A stretch of DNA of 64,000 bases from Mycolicibacterium sp. CBMA 234 (GTDB lineage: Bacteria > Actinomycetota > Actinomycetes > Mycobacteriales > Mycobacteriaceae): the NCBI RefSeq assembly GCF_009729415.1, contig NZ_MPKW01000023.1, positions 124,001-188,000 of the forward strand, read 5' to 3'. Shown here piece by piece: positions 63,255-64,000 of this stretch. A program made the translations under genes and the position numbers. Position 1 is the first letter of the stretch; each line of letters begins with the position of its first letter. A model generated the notes under the pieces. That model saw only the letters and a list, made by a program, of their open reading frames with translations. It was not told the origin of the DNA and ran no database searches.

Positions 63255-64000
63255 ATGGGCGTGCTACTGCAGGAGGTCAAGGCGCAGACCCTGGCCGGTA
63301 ATCGGCTTTCGGGTCCGAACGGGGTGGCCCGTGGGCTGCTCGAAGGCGAGCACCGTTCGATGTTCCAGGGACGCAGCCTGGAATTCGATGATCTGCGTCC
63401 GTACATTCCCGGCGACGACGTCCGCGATATCGACTGGAAGGCGTCGGCGCGGTCACCCGAGGTGCTGGTCAAACGTTTCGTGTCATACCGGCAGCAGCGC
63501 GTCCTGATGGTCACCGACCTCGGCCGAAATATGTTGGCGCTGGCGGCCAGCGGTGAGGTCAAGCAGCGGGTGGTGCTCAATGCCGTTGGCCTGGTGGGAC
63601 TTATCGCCATCAGCAAGGGCGACGAGATGGGCTTGGTGTACGGGGATGCCACAGGCTCGGCGCACATGCCCAATCGGCGCGGTGAGGCGCACCTCGAACA
63701 CATTCTGGAGCGGGTCAGCCGGCATCACGTGGCGGACAGTGGTCGCAGTGACATCTGCAGCCAGTTGGACTATGTGCAGCACCATTTCCGGCGCAGGCAC
63801 ATCGTTTTCGTGATTTCCGATGAGCCCGACGTCGGGGCCCAACTCGACGAGCAGCTCCGCAAGGTGGCGGCGCGGCACGACGTGTACTGGGTGACGGTGC
63901 GGGATGCGCCACTGATCGGGGCGCCGGGATTCGGCGGCGAGGGCTACGACGTCGACTCCGGCAGAACCCTGCTGCGCGAAGAGATTCTGGGCCATCGGGT
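63255..64000 (+). CDS. DUF58 domain protein (3' end beyond window)
   Basis: The first 248 residues of a DUF58 protein, open to the end of the window with no stop. Recognisable parts are RSLEFDDLRPYIPGDDVRDIDWKASARS and, further, RQQRVLMVTDLGRNMLA, the VWA-like region with a D-x-G-R variant of the MIDAS. It partners MoxR in many actinobacteria (for example the Rv1479-Rv1480-Rv1481 order). The VWA protein of the usual trio is not seen before the window ends. ATG 63255 lies 5 bp after the moxR stop. Confidence 0.93.
   Translation, partial: MGVLLQEVKAQTLAGNRLSGPNGVARGLLEGEHRSMFQGRSLEFDDLRPYIPGDDVRDIDWKASARSPEVLVKRFVSYRQQRVLMVTDLGRNMLALAASGEVKQRVVLNAVGLVGLIAISKGDEMGLVYGDATGSAHMPNRRGEAHLEHILERVSRHHVADSGRSDICSQLDYVQHHFRRRHIVFVISDEPDVGAQLDEQLRKVAARHDVYWVTVRDAPLIGAPGFGGEGYDVDSGRTLLREEILGHR

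Overview
The window is high-GC actinobacterial DNA and almost certainly comes from a mycobacterium, probably an environmental or fast-growing Mycobacterium/Mycolicibacterium. Evidence: a stand-alone groEL2 with a GGMGGMDF C-terminus and two CIRCE operators; F420-type oxidoreductases; Pro-rich membrane proteins; a PGRS-type glycine-rich protein; ESX (type VII) Esp-like proteins; and long synteny, recalled from memory, with M. tuberculosis Rv0428c-Rv0440.

Layout. 0.1-2.5 kb: a cytochrome P450, its 3Fe-4S ferredoxin and an SDR dehydrogenase behind paired GGTAACA dyads. 3.2-6.5 kb: two tandem secreted, porin-like (GjpA-type) proteins with Lys/Thr/Glu tails. 6.6-11.5 kb: conserved block GNAT, def, DUF3263, virR, sodC, YbdK-type ligase, LON domain (Rv0428c-Rv0434 order). 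11.5-31.8 kb: inserted island A. It holds two Pro-rich/TM/NTF2-like paralogues with a beta-propeller protein, a methyltransferase, a complete mnhA(B)CDEFG Na+/H+ antiporter operon, a VWA protein, an SRPBCC protein, lipoproteins, a sedolisin-type peptidase with a membrane protein, and an espA/espC/espD-like cassette with two paralogous membrane proteins. 31.8-37.8 kb: conserved block cdc48-like ATPase, pssA, psd, moeA, SDR (Rv0435c-Rv0439c order, minus strand). 37.9-55.1 kb: inserted island B with a HAD phosphatase, helicase, TetR, large LuxR regulator, a third secreted porin-like protein, cupin, Tat-exported deacetylase, M24 peptidase, a 1566-residue PGRS protein without a PE domain, and two tandemly duplicated small secreted N-x-G repeat proteins. 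A second SDR closes the island, divergent from its TetR. 56.7-59.4 kb: LLM oxidoreductase and groEL2. 59.5-64 kb: PPOX protein, Pro-rich membrane protein, third NTF2-like paralogue, MoxR ATPase and the start of a DUF58 protein cut by the window end.

How the genes relate. The minus-strand run 37822->28609 is nearly gapless (phospholipid synthesis, molybdopterin, AAA ATPase, then the Esp-like cassette), so the Esp genes may be the tail of a long operon. Most of the unusual material (PGRS, N-x-G repeats, porin-like proteins, Esp-like proteins) is predicted to be cell-surface or secreted. The most interesting points are the orphan espACD-like cassette (with an apparent AUA start just upstream), the duplicated PPE-free repeat proteins with covarying 3' hairpins, and a 28-bp perfect palindrome at a peptidase gene that lacks a usable start codon.
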